From CAMDKS01 sp964402975 (GTDB taxonomy: Bacteria > Bdellovibrionota_B > Oligoflexia > Oligoflexales > RGVZ01), in the NCBI GenBank assembly GCA_964402975.1, contig CAYOEM010000032.1, forward strand, positions 1 through 24,597: a stretch of 24,597 bases of DNA, read 5' to 3'. The notes below the pieces were generated by a model. The model worked only from the letters and a program-made list of their open reading frames with translations, was not told the origin of the DNA and ran no database searches. Within the stretch, counting starts at the first letter, position 1. The number at the start of each line of letters is the position of its first letter. A program made the position numbers and the translations under genes. Below, piece by piece: positions 22,592 to 24,597 of the stretch.

Positions 22592-24037
22592 ATGAAACTA
22601 TCAAGTCGTCGAAAGTTGGCCTTAGTTGGCACCTGTCTGATCGCTGGCGCCCTCACCTGGAGCGCATGCGGCAAAAAGAAAAGTAAAGATTCATCGGAAG
22701 AATCTTCTGGCATGACGCCAGCCTATCCGCTAGGTCTGTCAATTTCAGTGGCTCCACAGAGTAGCTCCACCACTCTCGCAGATGAGACTGAGCGTGAGCG
22801 TCCCCTAAAAGAGAAAAAAGAAGAAGCCGAGAACATGCTGAAAGGTCGTGCCGATACCTGTATGCCGAAAGCCATTAGAGTGCAGCGCAGACCAAACAAT
22901 GATGAGACGTGCTATCAGTTCGATCAGGACATGGCCGTCGGTGGTCAATTTGGAACTGCGAATGGACTGGCAAAGAAAACCGGCAACACATCAGAAGCTT
23001 GTATGGTCTCATTCGCACGCGAAGAAGCTAAACAAGTTTCAGCCATTGTCGACGAAACTCTGGGCATGATTCAAATGATGCTTTGCCAAGCTAACAAAGC
23101 TGGGCAGGGACTTCCTGCCAATGACGGTGACGTCTTAGACTTTAAACCTAATATGGAAGCAGCTGCCGCTGCTGGTGGCAAAACCATGCCGCTCACTAAA
23201 GCTCAAATTACTAAATCTGGAAGCAACTACGTGAGTGAGGTCACAGCCCAATTTCCGTTGCCAGGTAAAACTGAGCTCGCAACTAGAACTATGAAGTTAA
23301 CGCACAACCCAAATGGCGATAATTCCGCATATAAGGGCGTGCTCAATATCACCATGGATAAGACATTTGGAAATGATGCTAATTACAATCAAGTGATGTC
23401 GATTCAGTATGCTAAGGTCGATGGCAAAGTCGTTTATGAACTCCGCATGGCCAACGTCGAGACAGCATCGAAGGGTATTGCCTTTGATACGAATGGTGTT
23501 GTGAATTTTGGCCCTGCGACTGACAACAAAATGACCGCCTACAAGTACGTGGCGTTTGACATGAATCCGGATAGTGGTGAGGGCAATATGTCCTACTGGC
23601 ATAACCCTGGACCGGGAATGGGCGAAGCGGCTCGCGGATTTGTGTTCAATATTTCTGCTGATTCAGCCGGCCTTTTGAAAGGCTGTGCGTCCTCAGGCGC
23701 TATCAGAGACACAAGTATCCGAAAAGCACTGCAGAATAGCTTAACTATGACTCCTAACGGTTTTTATCACCCATCCCAGAGTTCATCGCCCTTAGCCGCT
23801 CCAAGCGTTGACTCGGCCGATGCTGGTTTGGCCACAACTTGGACTTCAGGAAACAACCATGGCCCCATCATCGCCCGCCAATGCTTTAAGCAGGCCTCGA
23901 CTGGCGTTTACGGAATTGATGCTGACTCCATGGCTCGCGAGGGAACGGCTGGCTACGAGTTGATTGATTTCGGCGGACCAGCAGATCGTAAAGCTCTGTT
24001 GCCGACGCCTCCTGACGTGACAAGGGCTAAGCAGTAA
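22592..24037 (+). CDS. Orphan lipoprotein (rightward member of a divergent pair)
   Basis: A 481-residue product with a signal peptide ending in WSAC (Cys26 lipidated), then GKKKSKDSSEESSG and an AYPLGL segment, very like the GKKEDKGSGEST/VYPPTAL start of its divergent neighbour. An early coiled region (ETERERPLKEKKEEAENML) is followed by a Cys-containing domain (TCMPKA, ETCYQFDQDMAVGGQFG, EACMVSF) and a long strand-rich part. The acidic segment DMNPDSGEGN occurs near residue 330. I recognise no family; envelope localisation is the only supported inference. AAGGA 8 bases before the ATG supports the start. A strong terminator follows. Confidence 0.72.
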   Translation: MKLSSRRKLALVGTCLIAGALTWSACGKKKSKDSSEESSGMTPAYPLGLSISVAPQSSSTTLADETERERPLKEKKEEAENMLKGRADTCMPKAIRVQRRPNNDETCYQFDQDMAVGGQFGTANGLAKKTGNTSEACMVSFAREEAKQVSAIVDETLGMIQMMLCQANKAGQGLPANDGDVLDFKPNMEAAAAAGGKTMPLTKAQITKSGSNYVSEVTAQFPLPGKTELATRTMKLTHNPNGDNSAYKGVLNITMDKTFGNDANYNQVMSIQYAKVDGKVVYELRMANVETASKGIAFDTNGVVNFGPATDNKMTAYKYVAFDMNPDSGEGNMSYWHNPGPGMGEAARGFVFNISADSAGLLKGCASSGAIRDTSIRKALQNSLTMTPNGFYHPSQSSSPLAAPSVDSADAGLATTWTSGNNHGPIIARQCFKQASTGVYGIDADSMAREGTAGYELIDFGGPADRKALLPTPPDVTRAKQ

Positions 24038-24058
24038 TCGAGATTACGTGGCAGATAG

Positions 24059-24088
24059 AAAACCCGGGGCCAATGTGCTCCGGGTTTT
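24059..24088. terminator. Bidirectional terminator between convergent genes
   Basis: AAAACCCGG and CCGGGTTTT pair, with an inner GC/GC extension, and T-residues continue on the plus strand. On the minus strand the stem also ends in TTTT. It separates the lipoprotein gene ending at 24037 from the DUF4349 gene ending at 24113 and can serve both. Confidence 0.8.
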
Positions 24089-24112
24089 TTATTTAACGCT
24101 CGAACCTAACAA

Positions 24113-24597
24113 TCATCTACTTTCATCTTTTGATTTCATGAGCCGCAAAAACATAAAAATCAAACCATAAACAACGCCGAGTGCCGCAAGCCAAGGTATC
24201 CAACCAATAAACGCCAATGCAAAGCTTTTGATCGTGTTGCCAAGGCTGATCACCGAATCTTTGACGGCAATTTTTGCAAGCATCAGAAAACTAAGCTTAC
24301 CTTGTGGTTTGTAGCCAGGAATCTCGGTGAAGCTTACATCAATAGTTGCCAGGGATGTCTTGTTCTTGAGAAAATTCAGGCGGCCTTGAATTTGTTCGAC
24401 TTCTCCTCGAACACGGGACAGCTCACGTTCAACTGCCAAAATATCTGCAAGTTTCCCGGTGGAATCTTTTAGGTGTTTGATGAGGCGCTCTTCCTCAAGT
24501 CTCTTTGTCTTTAGCCTTGCCTCCACGTCGTAGTATTCTTCGGAAACATCATCCGTATTCATAGATTGCCGAATCAGATCACCCAACGCACCGATTT
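24113..24597 (-). CDS. DUF4349 membrane protein, C-terminal part (runs off right edge)
   Basis: The frame is open to the right edge, so the N-terminus (probably signal or lipoprotein region plus beta domain) is missing. The visible 161 residues match the DUF4349 core: DVSEEYYDVEARLKTKRLEEERL, a coiled coil including ILAVERELSRVRGEVEQIQG, and NKTSLATIDVSF, the strand after the coil. A hydrophobic C-terminal segment (FALAFIGWIPWLAALGVVYGL and on to FMFL) is the membrane anchor, followed by a short charged tail. The role of the family is not known. A TTG at 24586 is not a true start, because coding similarity continues upstream of it. Confidence 0.85.
   Translation of the reverse strand, partial: IGALGDLIRQSMNTDDVSEEYYDVEARLKTKRLEEERLIKHLKDSTGKLADILAVERELSRVRGEVEQIQGRLNFLKNKTSLATIDVSFTEIPGYKPQGKLSFLMLAKIAVKDSVISLGNTIKSFALAFIGWIPWLAALGVVYGLIFMFLRLMKSKDESR

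Overview
The window reads as chromosomal DNA of a Gram-negative, diderm bacterium. At least six products start with a lipoprotein or Sec signal (lipobox Cys visible near 1-223, 508-1272, 5142-5927, 9920-10873, 21269-22387, 22592-24037), and the set OxyR/AhpC/AhpD, MsrBA, LemA plus a long M48 protease, HflX and an RhlE-type helicase is proteobacterial in style. The abundance of orphan lipoproteins and an S1-family lipoprotein protease would suit a Bdellovibrionota/Oligoflexia-like or other deltaproteobacterium-like lineage. That placement is an inference from gene style only, because no rRNA or marker gene is present. I see no tRNA, rRNA, CRISPR array or transposase.

Layout. 1-5000, almost all on the minus strand: an edge-truncated lipoprotein, a SIMPL-domain lipoprotein, the lemA-M48 protease pair with a good sigma70-like promoter before lemA, and a fused methionine sulfoxide reductase msrBA. 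5000-7000: three small orphan envelope genes, with a near-perfect 22-bp palindrome in one divergent promoter region. 7005-9701: an oxidative-stress block. oxyR and a DCC-family thiol protein run leftward; ahpC and ahpD run rightward. Between them lies a perfect match to the OxyR half-site ATAG-N7-CTAT, placed directly before a plausible ahpC -35 box. With msrBA nearby, the block covers peroxide removal and methionine repair. 9920-14323: an S1 protease lipoprotein, hflX with an unusual acidic insertion, an RhlE-like DEAD-box helicase and a YaiI/YqxD (UPF0178) protein.

14333-21133 is the accessory-looking part. It holds a secreted Cys-rich protein built of four repeats, and a tight leftward three-gene operon of a secreted YwqK/MORN-repeat protein, a secreted coiled-coil protein and an ankyrin-repeat protein. 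After it come two near-identical small membrane-protein genes flanking two minus-strand genes, one of which ends in a ClpX-type C4 zinc finger. The two small membrane genes share a 139-base block covering leader plus the first 36 codons with only five differences, then diverge sharply, which looks like gene conversion or a recent partial duplication.

21269-24597: two divergent orphan lipoproteins with similar N-termini, a two-way terminator, and an edge-truncated DUF4349 membrane protein. The strongest leads are the 18990-21133 duplicated-gene/zinc-finger module, the three-gene secreted/ankyrin operon, the Cys-rich repeat protein and the two palindromic operator candidates. None can be assigned a function from sequence alone.
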